A stretch of DNA of 64,000 nt. Source: an uncultured Prochlorococcus sp. GTDB taxonomy: Bacteria > Cyanobacteriota > Cyanobacteriia > PCC-6307 > Cyanobiaceae. The notes below the pieces were generated by a model. It had not been told where the DNA came from. It saw only the letters and a program-made list of their open reading frames with translations, and ran no database searches. The translations under genes were made by a program, and so were the position numbers. Of the stretch, positions 29,861 through 38,501 are shown one piece after another (position 1 is the first letter of the stretch; every line of letters starts with the position of its first letter). The stretch spans positions 23,961-87,960 of the forward strand of contig CABYTO010000005.1 of the NCBI GenBank assembly GCA_902521995.1. The letters are read 5' to 3'.

Positions 29861-31309
29861 CTAATCAAAAGGTAGCATATAGTTAATTTGTTTTGAGGGT
29901 TGAATGTTTTGCAAAAGGAATCTTCCCCAGTTTCTTTTATTTGCTCTTCCATCTAGGATTATTAACTTACCTGAATTTCTTCTTAAAGGAGAAATAGATT
30001 TTTCAAGTTTAATTCTAGCTTGAGGAAGAAAGAAGTCTCTAAACCAATCTTGAGAAAGCTTCTTTTTATGAGAGACAGTAATTGCATTAATGGGTTCTGA
30101 CATATTCGGAATCGGAAGTAAAGGAATGATAATTTGTTCCGGAATTTGAATTAAATAAGAATTCATAATCCACCAGTCAAAACTAGAGCAAAGGATTTCA
30201 TTTCTACCTGAGGGAATTGTCTCTAGCAATACTCTCTTCCCGTAAGTAGAAGCTAATTCTGTAGCAAGATTAGTTTTTAAATCAATATCATCAGACAAAA
30301 CTAAAGTTAAACCCTTTCTAAAAAGTATTAATTTTTTGCATTTGTCCAAGATTGAATTGGTAAAAAGAGGATTGTTAGGAAGCAACTGTTTAGAGGGAAT
30401 ATATAAAGAAATCTTTTTCTCTTCAAAATTACTCTTAAAATTAATAACCAAGTCAATATTTAAACTATGCTTTTTAAAATACATTTGGAAAAAATTATCT
30501 TTTCTCAATGCTGATAAAAAAACAAATTTATTATTTGAAAAAAATTCCTTAATTTGAAAAAGTTCATCTATTGGCTGTAAATACAAATTCCAATCTAAAT
30601 TTGTATCGTTTAACTTTACCCAGCATGCCCAACCTTGAGATAATGCTTTGTTGACGCTTAAAAATTTATCAGAAAAAAAAGAATTTTTATAAAAAAAGTT
30701 TGACAAGAAACTAATTTCTTTTTCATCTAAATTGATATAACTATTTCCTAAGACCTTTCTCAAGAAGAACTTATTCTTCAACGAATCATATACTTTTATA
30801 AATTTTTGATTGATTAATTCAAATTCTTTAAAATTTTTTGTCCAATCCTTTTTAAGTAAAGAAATCCTAAAATGATTTTTTAAATCCTGTTTTATATCCT
30901 CAATTCCTGAATAAACTATTCGATGATTTCTAAGATTACGAGAATTGGGATCATTTAGAAAATTTTGGATAGTTATCAAGTTAACATGATGATTTGCAAA
31001 AATAAATTGATCATTTTTCAAAATAAAATTAAAACCTAGATTTTTCAATGAATCAACCTGAAATTGGCTTATAAATTGGATTTTTTCTTTAGATAAAATA
31101 AAAGTTGAATCCTCTTCCTTTAAAAATAAAGAAATCAAAATTGGAGGTAACCAATCATAGCTAGAGAAAATTTCTGAATTAATTAGATAGGTAGAATCAT
31201 TTTCAATACATTTGGAAACTATCCTCCCAAAAGAATATATGTGCTCCCAATTAATATTTTGATCTCTCAAAAAATTTTTCAAATATTGATGACTTAAAAT
31301 TTCAAGCAT
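29861..31309 (-). CDS. Degenerate DinG/Rad3-helicase-related protein
   Basis: The C-terminal 70 residues (FFLPQARIKLEKSISPLRRNSGKLIILDGRANKRNWGRFLLQNI) resemble the helicase C-terminal motif V-VI region of DinG/XPD proteins, where P.A...l.Q..GR.IR..D.G.v.ilD.R is usual. The arginine-finger segment here reads SISPLRRNSG, and I see no Walker A (GxGKT) or DEAH box in the remaining 400 residues. The protein is lysine- and phenylalanine-rich. It lies 28 bases before DUF2839. It is probably an ATP-independent remnant, or a diverged protein with a new role; I would not call it an active helicase. Confidence 0.6.
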   Translation of the reverse strand: MLEILSHQYLKNFLRDQNINWEHIYSFGRIVSKCIENDSTYLINSEIFSSYDWLPPILISLFLKEEDSTFILSKEKIQFISQFQVDSLKNLGFNFILKNDQFIFANHHVNLITIQNFLNDPNSRNLRNHRIVYSGIEDIKQDLKNHFRISLLKKDWTKNFKEFELINQKFIKVYDSLKNKFFLRKVLGNSYINLDEKEISFLSNFFYKNSFFSDKFLSVNKALSQGWACWVKLNDTNLDWNLYLQPIDELFQIKEFFSNNKFVFLSALRKDNFFQMYFKKHSLNIDLVINFKSNFEEKKISLYIPSKQLLPNNPLFTNSILDKCKKLILFRKGLTLVLSDDIDLKTNLATELASTYGKRVLLETIPSGRNEILCSSFDWWIMNSYLIQIPEQIIIPLLPIPNMSEPINAITVSHKKKLSQDWFRDFFLPQARIKLEKSISPLRRNSGKLIILDGRANKRNWGRFLLQNIQPSKQINYMLPFD

Positions 31310-31404
31310 TTATAATTAATTTAATTTCAAAAACATGCAAAATTTATGAACCTAATATACAAAAAATTGGTATCAATAAAAGAGGGTCTTGAATTAATTA
31401 ATTT

Positions 31405-32244
31405 ATGAAAATAGGAATAGTAGGATTAGGATTAATTGGTGGTTCTTTAGGATTAAAACTCCAAAGTCTAAATCATACAATTTATGGAATAGCAAATAAT
31501 GAATTTAATGAAAAAAAAGCTAGGGATAAAAAACTTGCAAATTTTGTTAGCTGTGATCTGAGCTTATTAAAAAAATGTGAGCTAATAATTTTGGCATTGC
31601 CTATCAAAGATTTGATCAGTCCTTCGCAACAATTAGTAGCATCAATACCTCAGGAAATAATACTTACTGATGTAGGGTCTGTAAAAGAACCAATTGTAAA
31701 TACATGGGAAAATTCACATCCTCTATTTATTGGATCTCATCCAATGGCAGGGACAGAAAAAAAAGGAGTTGATTCAGGTTTTGAAGGTCTTTTTAAAAAT
31801 GCAAAATGGATTATTACCCCAACACAAAATAGTGATTTAAATTCAGTTAGAACTATTTCCGAGCTCATAAAATCAATGGATTGTGAAATTTGCCAAGCTT
31901 CGCCAAAAGAGCATGATGAAGCAGTATCTCTAATTTCTCATTTGCCTATATTTTTAGCTTCTGCCCTCATAGAAACTGCGCAAACAAAAAATAATAAATC
32001 TTTATTAGATCTCTCGCAAAAATTAGCTGCTACAGGATTTGCTGACACTTCGAGAGTTGGCGGAGGCAATGAACAACTAGGCCTAGATTTAGCTATTAAT
32101 AATCAGATTAATGTTTTAAATTCCATAAATAATTTTAAAAATAAGCTGAATATACTGGAATCTCTTATTAAAGAAAAAAATTGGGATTTACTTTCTAAAA
32201 AACTTGCTGAAGCAAAAGAAAACAGACAAAATTTTATAAACTAA
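31405..32244 (+). CDS. tyrA: Arogenate/prephenate dehydrogenase
   Basis: TyrA makes tyrosine precursors; cyanobacterial enzymes usually use arogenate and NADP. The Rossmann motif IGIVGLGLIGGSLGLKL opens the protein. LTDVGSVKEPIV, SHPMAGTEKKGVDS and ISHLPIFLASAL are family signatures. At 279 residues it is the single-domain form, without chorismate mutase or ACT. The 3' end overlaps the convergent crtD by 11 bases. Confidence 0.93.
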   Translation: MKIGIVGLGLIGGSLGLKLQSLNHTIYGIANNEFNEKKARDKKLANFVSCDLSLLKKCELIILALPIKDLISPSQQLVASIPQEIILTDVGSVKEPIVNTWENSHPLFIGSHPMAGTEKKGVDSGFEGLFKNAKWIITPTQNSDLNSVRTISELIKSMDCEICQASPKEHDEAVSLISHLPIFLASALIETAQTKNNKSLLDLSQKLAATGFADTSRVGGGNEQLGLDLAINNQINVLNSINNFKNKLNILESLIKEKNWDLLSKKLAEAKENRQNFIN

Positions 32245-33691
32245 AATTTTCTATACCTTTGGAAGCTAAAATTTGCCTTGAAACCATTAATGCAGACTGA
32301 CTAACACCTGCAGTCCCCTCTCCTGGATAAATCGAATCTCCACATAACCATAAACCTTCAAAAGGTGTCCTACTTGATAATCCAAATAAACCAAAAATAT
32401 CTGGATTTTGACCAAGCCCGCCTACTATTCCATTAGGTCTTTTTGTCCATTTTTCAAAGCCCAATGGAGTTGCTAATTCTCTATGTAGCCATTTTTCAGG
32501 ATCAATATCAAATTGACTTTCCAATTCAAGGGATATTTTTTTCATGAAACCATTTTTTTTCTTTAAGTAAGTTTGTTTATCTAGATCAAACCAATCTTTA
32601 GTTTTGGTAAAGATACTGGCAATTAAAGTAACCTCACCTTTTGGCGCTCTTCCATCACCATCATCACTAATTGATACAAATAACGAACAAAATTCTTTTG
32701 AAACAAATTGATAATGATTGGAGAATGTTTTTTTAATATGTTCCTTTTTTAATGCTGAATAAAAAACTACAGCTCCACTTGGATCAGGCAAATTATTAAG
32801 TCGATTTTTATAATTTTTTTTTCTTTCTAAAGGATCTTTCAAATGCTTGAGCAAAGATTGTGGAGGTGCGGTATAAATCACATCTTTTGCTTGATAAATA
32901 AATGATTTTTTTTTCGAATTAACTTCTTGTCCAAAAATTAAATTCACTCCAGTTTTAATTAATGAACTTTCTAATGATTCACTTAAAGACTGCATAGATT
33001 TTTTAAGATGCCAAAGACCATGTGGCTGTTGACACATCTGAAGAACAGTAGATCCATATAATGCTGCCGTACTATAAACGTCCTCTTGAGAATAAAGTTT
33101 TAGTTGAAGATTTAAGAATTTAATCAAGCGCTCATTCTTGGATAATCCACATATCCGCAATAGATCAAAAATAGTAGATTTAAGTAAGATACCTGTGACA
33201 AGGTTTGAAGGTACTAGTGCTTTGAGAAGTTGAGAAAAATCCCAAAAATTACTTATTGGTAAAACAGGATTATTATTAGCAAATATCCAATTACTTTCAT
33301 GTATTAGGGTACAAAGCTTCCAAAATCTTTGACTCCCAGGAAACTGCATTTCTCGTTCAGCAATCCATTTACTTTTTTCATACCAAATAGGTATAGGATT
33401 ACCACCATCATTTAAATCAACAATGCAAGCAGGGTCTAAAATTGTGGCTTCTGGGGATGGAATATCTAAAAAATCAAAAATTCTAGAATGTATTCCTCCC
33501 TTCTCTAAACCAGCAACCTGAGTTGCGCCAACATCGAAAGTATAATTCTTTCTTTTAAAAGTACCGGCACACCCTCCTGCTTGAGTATGAGATTCGATTA
33601 AAGTCACTGATAAGCCTTGTTTTGATAAAATCGCTGCAGAAGTTAGTCCTGCTATACCGGCGCCTACAACAATAACTTCAGACTTTTTCAT
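32234..33691 (-). CDS. crtD: CrtD-type carotenoid desaturase (C-3',4' desaturase family)
   Basis: This FAD-dependent amine oxidase-like carotenoid enzyme starts with the dinucleotide fold VVGAGIAGLTSAAILSKQGLSVTLIE. The segment FDVGATQVAGLEKGGIHSRIF separates CrtD from the related carotene isomerase CrtH, which has FDVGASMIFGFG. The C-terminal LWLCGDSIYPGEGTAGVSQSALMVS is the FAD/ribitol motif. At 485 residues it is full length. The family acts on myxoxanthophyll precursors, but Prochlorococcus is not known to make myxoxanthophyll, so the substrate is open. The start is four bases from the divergent fructosamine-kinase start. Confidence 0.82.
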   Translation of the reverse strand: MKKSEVIVVGAGIAGLTSAAILSKQGLSVTLIESHTQAGGCAGTFKRKNYTFDVGATQVAGLEKGGIHSRIFDFLDIPSPEATILDPACIVDLNDGGNPIPIWYEKSKWIAEREMQFPGSQRFWKLCTLIHESNWIFANNNPVLPISNFWDFSQLLKALVPSNLVTGILLKSTIFDLLRICGLSKNERLIKFLNLQLKLYSQEDVYSTAALYGSTVLQMCQQPHGLWHLKKSMQSLSESLESSLIKTGVNLIFGQEVNSKKKSFIYQAKDVIYTAPPQSLLKHLKDPLERKKNYKNRLNNLPDPSGAVVFYSALKKEHIKKTFSNHYQFVSKEFCSLFVSISDDGDGRAPKGEVTLIASIFTKTKDWFDLDKQTYLKKKNGFMKKISLELESQFDIDPEKWLHRELATPLGFEKWTKRPNGIVGGLGQNPDIFGLFGLSSRTPFEGLWLCGDSIYPGEGTAGVSQSALMVSRQILASKGIENFSL

Positions 33692-33695
33692 TAAA

Positions 33696-34574
33696 ATGCA
33701 AAAATTATCTCCTATTGAAATTAACGAAATTTGTGAAGAATTAGGTGAAACCTATCCAAAAAGTATTAAACAAGTACATGGTGGCGATATTCATAATGCA
33801 TGGCGAATAGAATTCTCAAACAAAAAGTTATTCCTTAAAAGAAACATTAGAAACAAAAACTTTCTTGAATTTGAAAAATATTGTCTACAAAATTTGAGAA
33901 AATATATTAATCAAGAAAACTTAGTTATTCCTAAAGTTATTGCATATAAAAATATAAAAAATATAGAAATCCTATTAATTGAATGGATAGATATGCATAA
34001 CTTTGACCAAACAAAGCTTGGAAAAGGTTTAGGTGAATTGCACTTGAAATCAGCTGAATCTAACCCCAAAATGTTTGGGTTTCCAGTTGAGGGTTTTATC
34101 GGAACAACAGATCAGAAAAAAGGCTTGGAAGATAATTGGATAGATTGTTTTTTAAACTTAAGGATAATACCTCAATTATTAAGTCTTAAATCGAGAATTT
34201 TAGATAAAGAAATTATAAATAAAGTTAAAGAAAAAATTAAATCAGAATTGCTGAATCACAAACCAATAAATGCTCTAGTTCATGGTGATTTATGGTCAGG
34301 CAATGCAGGAATGGACAAAAATGGAAAGGGGGTTATATTTGACCCTGCATCTTGGTGGGCAGATAATGAAGTAGATATAGCTATGACAAAACTATTTGGA
34401 GGTTTTAGAAAAGAGTTTTATGAAGAATACCATAGAATTTTTCCTATAAAAAACGGATTTGAAAAAAGAATTATTATTTATAATTTTTATCACATATTGA
34501 ATCACGCCAATATGTTTGGAGGAGGGTACTTAAACCAAGTTGAAGATTACGTAAAAGCAATCCTTAATATGTAA
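33696..34574 (+). CDS. Fructosamine/ketosamine-3-kinase family protein
   Basis: These kinases phosphorylate sugar adducts on proteins so that they fall off (protein deglycation). KQVHGGDIHNAWRIE is the N-terminal motif. HGDLWSGNAG carries the aminoglycoside-phosphotransferase-type catalytic Asp, and VIFDPASWWADNEVDIAMTKLFGGF is the Mg-binding Asp region. At 292 residues it is full length. It starts four bases from the divergent crtD. Confidence 0.9.
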   Translation: MQKLSPIEINEICEELGETYPKSIKQVHGGDIHNAWRIEFSNKKLFLKRNIRNKNFLEFEKYCLQNLRKYINQENLVIPKVIAYKNIKNIEILLIEWIDMHNFDQTKLGKGLGELHLKSAESNPKMFGFPVEGFIGTTDQKKGLEDNWIDCFLNLRIIPQLLSLKSRILDKEIINKVKEKIKSELLNHKPINALVHGDLWSGNAGMDKNGKGVIFDPASWWADNEVDIAMTKLFGGFRKEFYEEYHRIFPIKNGFEKRIIIYNFYHILNHANMFGGGYLNQVEDYVKAILNM

Positions 34575-34581
34575 TCTTTAA

Positions 34582-34947
34582 CTACCCTAAATATGTCTTC
34601 TTAAGATTTTGTACCTTATCTAGAACAGCTTCACGATTTTCACTTGTACGAAGATTTTGCCAGCTCCATTGACCGACAACAATGACCCCTAGCAGTTCTA
34701 GTAAACCAGGAAGAATTGGGAAAAAGTTTATCGTGTCAATGACAACTTTAATTATTATCTGAGCTATTACGACAACAGCAATTATGCCTGCCGCCTTGCC
34801 GTACTTGCCCATTTGAGTCCAATCAACATTACCAAGGGTTTCGTTGACTTTTCCCATAACATCAGAGTACTTCTCTGAAAAACTTTTGGTTTCTGAGCTT
34901 GTATCGGAGCCGGAGTCTTGGTTTGACTCTGGAGTGTTATCACTCAT
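34582..34947 (-). CDS. CAAD/CURT1-like thylakoid membrane protein
   Basis: The CAAD domain is found in CurT/CURT1 proteins, which bend thylakoid membranes, and in the cyanobacterial aminoacyl-tRNA-synthetase appended domain. The N-terminal 45 residues are acidic and serine-rich. Two hydrophobic helices follow (AAGIIAVVVIAQIIIKVVIDT and FFPILPGLLELLGVIVVGQ), then QNLRTSENREAVLDKVQNLKKTYLG, an amphipathic tail typical of the domain. At 121 residues it is a stand-alone form. It is convergent with the fructosamine-kinase gene (7-base gap). Confidence 0.85.
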   Translation of the reverse strand: MSDNTPESNQDSGSDTSSETKSFSEKYSDVMGKVNETLGNVDWTQMGKYGKAAGIIAVVVIAQIIIKVVIDTINFFPILPGLLELLGVIVVGQWSWQNLRTSENREAVLDKVQNLKKTYLG

Positions 34948-35241
34948 GAATTCAGTAAACTTAATATATGAACCAGACAGTATCGGAAAAAACGTCTATT
35001 GACTACCTTTTTGTTGTGCAAAATTCCGAACCGAAACATTTTGTATTTTTTTAGAGGCTTTGGTATATATGCTTTCTGAAGATATTTAAACTTAAAATAG
35101 ATTTATAAAAACTTCACATTATGGTCTAGTTCTAACAAAAACATTAATAAATTAGAGTAATAAGAAAAATTTAAAAGTCTAAAATTTTTATTTTAATTAT
35201 TATATTTTCATAGTTTATCTCGCAAAAATTAAAGGATTTCA
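34948..35241. other. Divergent intergenic region, no gene seen
   Basis: About 294 AT-rich bases separate the CAAD gene from the E1-like gene. It must hold both promoters. AAAGGA lies 8 bases before the plus-strand ATG. A 28-codon plus-strand ORF has no support. No known small-RNA motif, such as the Yfr1 ACTCCTCACAC core, is seen. Confidence 0.5.
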
Positions 35242-36405
35242 ATGTCCAAAGATATAAAATTTAATTTCTTAAACTCTGATGAAGAAGAAAGATATCAAAA
35301 ACATTTGACCCTCAAAGAGATAGGTTATGAGGGCCAACTAAATCTTAAAAACAGCTCAGTATTATGCATTGGAGCAGGTGGGCTTGGTTCTTCCGTTTTG
35401 CTTTATCTAGCTGCAGCAGGAATTGGGAGAATTGGAATAGTTGATAACGATCAAGTTGAAAAGTCTAATCTCCAGAGACAGATAATTCATGAAACAAATA
35501 CTATTGGCAATCTTAAAATTGATTCTGCTCGGGAAAGAATTAAAAAATTCAATCCTAATTGTGAAATATTAACCTTTTCAGAGAGAATTAATCCTAAAAA
35601 TGCTCTTGAATTAATAAAGGATTTTGATGTTATTTGTGATTGCTCGGATAACTTTGGTACAAGATATTTAATAAATGATTCATGCCTGATATTAAAAAAA
35701 CCTCTAGTCTTTGGAAGTGTACAAGGCTTTGAAGGGCAAGTGAGTGTTTTCAATTTATATAAAAATAGTCCTAATTTAAGAGACTTACTTCCAGAATCAC
35801 CTACAAAAAATGCTGTCCCTAGTTGTGCAGAATACGGGGTTGTAGGTGTTTCAACAGGTTTAATAGGAATTCTTCAGGTTAATGAAATTATCAAAATCAT
35901 TTTGAAAAAAGGTGAAATTTTAGATGGGAAAATTTTAATTTTTGATCTATTTAATATGAATATGAAAAAATTACATCTAAAAAGTGATCAGTTAAATAAA
36001 CGAATAAAAAATCTATCTCAGTTTGAGAGCTTTTACAATAGTGATGAATATTGTGGGAAAGTCGATGAAATTAGAAGTATTAATGCTAGTGACTTTAATA
36101 GTTTATACAAAACAAAACCTAACAAAATTCTTTTAATTGATGTTAGAGAAAATGAAGAATTTTCTAAATCCGCAATAGAGGGATCTATCTCAATTCCCCT
36201 GAGTCATTTGAAGCAAGAATCTGACTTAAAATTTATTCAAAAAGAAAGTTTAAATAAAGAGGTTTTCACTATATGTAAATCGGGGAAACGCTCTAAAAAA
36301 GCTTCAATAATCTTGTCTAAATTCAAAATTCAGTCAAGATCTATTGAAGGCGGCATTGAAAAAATAAAAAAATATTGTGCAAATAATTTTTTAAGAATAA
36401 GTTAG
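35242..36405 (+). CDS. moeB: ThiF/MoeB-type E1-like adenylyltransferase with C-terminal rhodanese domain
   Basis: This MoeZ-like protein adenylates the C-terminus of a small sulfur carrier (MoaD or ThiS) and passes sulfur to it. Residues about 20-260 hold the nucleotide-binding CIGAGGLGSSVLLYLAAAGIG and VEKSNLQRQIIH; the catalytic cysteine is in AVPSCAEYGVVG. Residues about 283-387 are a rhodanese domain with LLIDVRENEEF and active-site Cys in CKSGKRSKKAS. The two CxxC pairs that hold zinc in MoeB are absent. It overlaps the convergent cobO by four bases. moeB is my best symbol; thiF-like is an alternative. Confidence 0.88.
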   Translation: MSKDIKFNFLNSDEEERYQKHLTLKEIGYEGQLNLKNSSVLCIGAGGLGSSVLLYLAAAGIGRIGIVDNDQVEKSNLQRQIIHETNTIGNLKIDSARERIKKFNPNCEILTFSERINPKNALELIKDFDVICDCSDNFGTRYLINDSCLILKKPLVFGSVQGFEGQVSVFNLYKNSPNLRDLLPESPTKNAVPSCAEYGVVGVSTGLIGILQVNEIIKIILKKGEILDGKILIFDLFNMNMKKLHLKSDQLNKRIKNLSQFESFYNSDEYCGKVDEIRSINASDFNSLYKTKPNKILLIDVRENEEFSKSAIEGSISIPLSHLKQESDLKFIQKESLNKEVFTICKSGKRSKKASIILSKFKIQSRSIEGGIEKIKKYCANNFLRIS

Positions 36406-37562
36406 TAATCAACTCCTCTTTTTAAATCAACTCCCACATTTGCATAATGCTTATGACAAACCATTTCAGAGTAAACATCAGCTAGTTCAAAGTATGAAGG
36501 TTCATTTTTACACCTCCCAGTAATTACAACTTCTGTATCTGCTGGTTTTTTTAAAAGCGTTTGATGTATTGATTCCACAGGTAACAACTCTAAATCAACA
36601 GTTGGATTCAATTCATCTAAAATGATTGTTTTATACAAGCCAGACAAAATAGCAGCTTTAGCAATTTCCCATGCTCTTTCAGCCTCAACATAATCAATTG
36701 GTTGTTGTTGACCTCTCCATACGATGGCATCTCTGCCTGAACGCAAATGATCTACTAAATGAGGGTAACTCTCTCTCAAAGCTTCAATGGCAGCATCTTC
36801 GGTATATCCATTTCCACCTTTTAACCACTGTAATATTAAAACTCTATGACTTTTATCTTGAGATATTCCTTTACCAATAGCTTGAAGAGCCTTACCTAGT
36901 GCACTTGTGGATTTACCCTTTCCTTCACCTGTATAAATCTCAATTCCACCACTAGAACTACTTTGTTTGGATATTTCTGATAAGTCTCCTATCAAACGTG
37001 GTCTCATTTCTGAGTGGAGTTGAGATATTCTTACCAAAGAGGGTGGGGCTGCCCTTCCAGTAATAATTATTTCTAATCCATCTGGACGATTTTGCAGAGT
37101 ATCAACTACTTCATTGATATTAAGCATTCCTAAATCAAGAACTGGATTTAACTCATCTAATACAACTACAGAATAAAGAGAACTAGCAATTGCTCCTTTA
37201 GCAATATTCCAACCTCTTTCGGCCTCACCAACATCAAACTTTGTAACTTGTTCAGCAGTGAAAAATTCGGATCTTCCTGTCCTTACATGGTCAATTAAAT
37301 GTGGAAAGCCTCTTTGTAAAGCCTCTATAGCTGAATCCTCGTCATATGGTCTCTCAGGACCTTTTAAAAATCTTAGAAGTAAAACTCTTGACTGTCTTTT
37401 TTCGCATATTCCTAATCCTATTGTCCTGAGAACTACTCCCAAAGCAGCCTGACTTTTCCCCTTACCCTCTCCATCATAAATATGTAATTGACCTTTTGAT
37501 CTCTCTTGACTGTCACTTGCTGTGACAATTCCAATTCCTCTATTTCTACTCGTATTCGTCAA
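36402..37562 (-). CDS. cobO: Tandem-domain cob(I)alamin adenosyltransferase (CobO/BtuR type)
   Basis: CobO/BtuR adds the adenosyl group to cobalt to make adenosylcobalamin. The protein is two copies of the same domain. The first has P-loop GEGKGKSQAA at residues 31-40, VVLDELNPVLDLG and EIIITGRAAPP. The second has GEGKGKSTSALG near residue 212, IILDELNPTVDLE and EVVITGRCKN. At 386 residues it is about twice the single-domain length. Both P-loops and both DELN motifs are intact. It is convergent with the moeB-like gene, overlapping by four bases. Confidence 0.9.
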   Translation of the reverse strand: MTNTSRNRGIGIVTASDSQERSKGQLHIYDGEGKGKSQAALGVVLRTIGLGICEKRQSRVLLLRFLKGPERPYDEDSAIEALQRGFPHLIDHVRTGRSEFFTAEQVTKFDVGEAERGWNIAKGAIASSLYSVVVLDELNPVLDLGMLNINEVVDTLQNRPDGLEIIITGRAAPPSLVRISQLHSEMRPRLIGDLSEISKQSSSSGGIEIYTGEGKGKSTSALGKALQAIGKGISQDKSHRVLILQWLKGGNGYTEDAAIEALRESYPHLVDHLRSGRDAIVWRGQQQPIDYVEAERAWEIAKAAILSGLYKTIILDELNPTVDLELLPVESIHQTLLKKPADTEVVITGRCKNEPSYFELADVYSEMVCHKHYANVGVDLKRGVDY

Positions 37563-37649
37563 TTGAACAAAATTAGTAAATTTAATCTAAGATATAGATA
37601 AGAATATTATTAAATATTTAATAATAAATTCAACCTATTCATAAGTAAT

Positions 37650-38495
37650 TTGAATTTTAAAGTAATTAGCATGTTCAATCAACTAGAAATTCTCTCTGAT
37701 GAACAAAGTGAAAAGCTTTATACAATTAGAAGATACATTAAGAATCTTGATAGTGTTTGTATTGCTTATTCCGGAGGAGTTGACAGTACATTAGTAGCAT
37801 CATTAGCATTCGAGCAATTAGGTAGCAAAGCAATTGCCATAACTGGAATTTCTCCTGCATTAGCCACTACTCTTCGTGAAGAAGCAAGAATGCAAGCAAA
37901 ATGGATTGGAGTAAAGCATGTAGAGATTAAAACATCAGAATTAGAACAATCAAGTTACAGTGAAAATCCTAAGGATAGGTGCTTTGCATGCAAAAAAGAG
38001 CTCCACAAACATACAACCTACCTCTCAAAAAAACTTAATTACAAAATAGTTTTAGATGGAGTCAATCTGGATGACCTTAAAGATTACAGACCAGGTATAC
38101 AAGCCTCAAAACAAGCAGGAGTTATCTCTCCCCTTGCAAAATTTAAAGTCTCAAAACAAGACATTAGGGATATATCAAGAGCATTGGGTTTTCCTTGGTG
38201 GGATAAACCTGCTCAACCTTGTTTATCATCAAGATTTCCTTATGGCCATGAAATAACTAGTGAAAGGCTAAAAATGGTTGAGAAAGCAGAAGAATATCTT
38301 AAAGAATGTGGAATATCGGAGGTTAGAGTTAGATGCCAAGGCTCAACTGCAAGAATAGAAATTCCCCAAGATGAATTAAAGCAATTTTTTAACAAATATA
38401 ATTTTAATGAGTTAGTTCAATATTTTTCTAATTTAGGATTTAATTGCACAAGTTTAGATCTTGAGGGACTTGTAAGCGGAAAATTAAATAGGTAA
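37650..38495 (+). CDS. larE: LarE-type ATP-dependent sacrificial sulfur transferase (PP-loop)
   Basis: LarE adenylates and sulfurises the pyridine nucleotide carrier of the nickel-pincer cofactor; in the studied form it donates its own cysteine sulfur. CIAYSGGVDSTLVASLA is the PP-loop, FACKKELH is a conserved region, and the candidate donor cysteine is in AQPCLSSRFPYG. At 281 residues it is full length. The TTG at 37650 precedes an in-frame ATG at 37671 (MFNQLEI), either of which could start. No lactate racemase (larA) or larB/larC is in this window. Confidence 0.85.
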   Translation: MNFKVISMFNQLEILSDEQSEKLYTIRRYIKNLDSVCIAYSGGVDSTLVASLAFEQLGSKAIAITGISPALATTLREEARMQAKWIGVKHVEIKTSELEQSSYSENPKDRCFACKKELHKHTTYLSKKLNYKIVLDGVNLDDLKDYRPGIQASKQAGVISPLAKFKVSKQDIRDISRALGFPWWDKPAQPCLSSRFPYGHEITSERLKMVEKAEEYLKECGISEVRVRCQGSTARIEIPQDELKQFFNKYNFNELVQYFSNLGFNCTSLDLEGLVSGKLNR

Positions 38496-38501
38496 ATATT
38501 T

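Noticed and set aside
29861-31309. Active DinG helicase
   Set aside because: Walker A and DEAH motifs are not visible, so only a relation to the family is claimed.
34968-35054. 28-codon plus-strand ORF MNQTVSEKTSIDYLF... between the CAAD gene and moeB
   Set aside because: No ribosome-binding site or recognisable sequence; likely chance.
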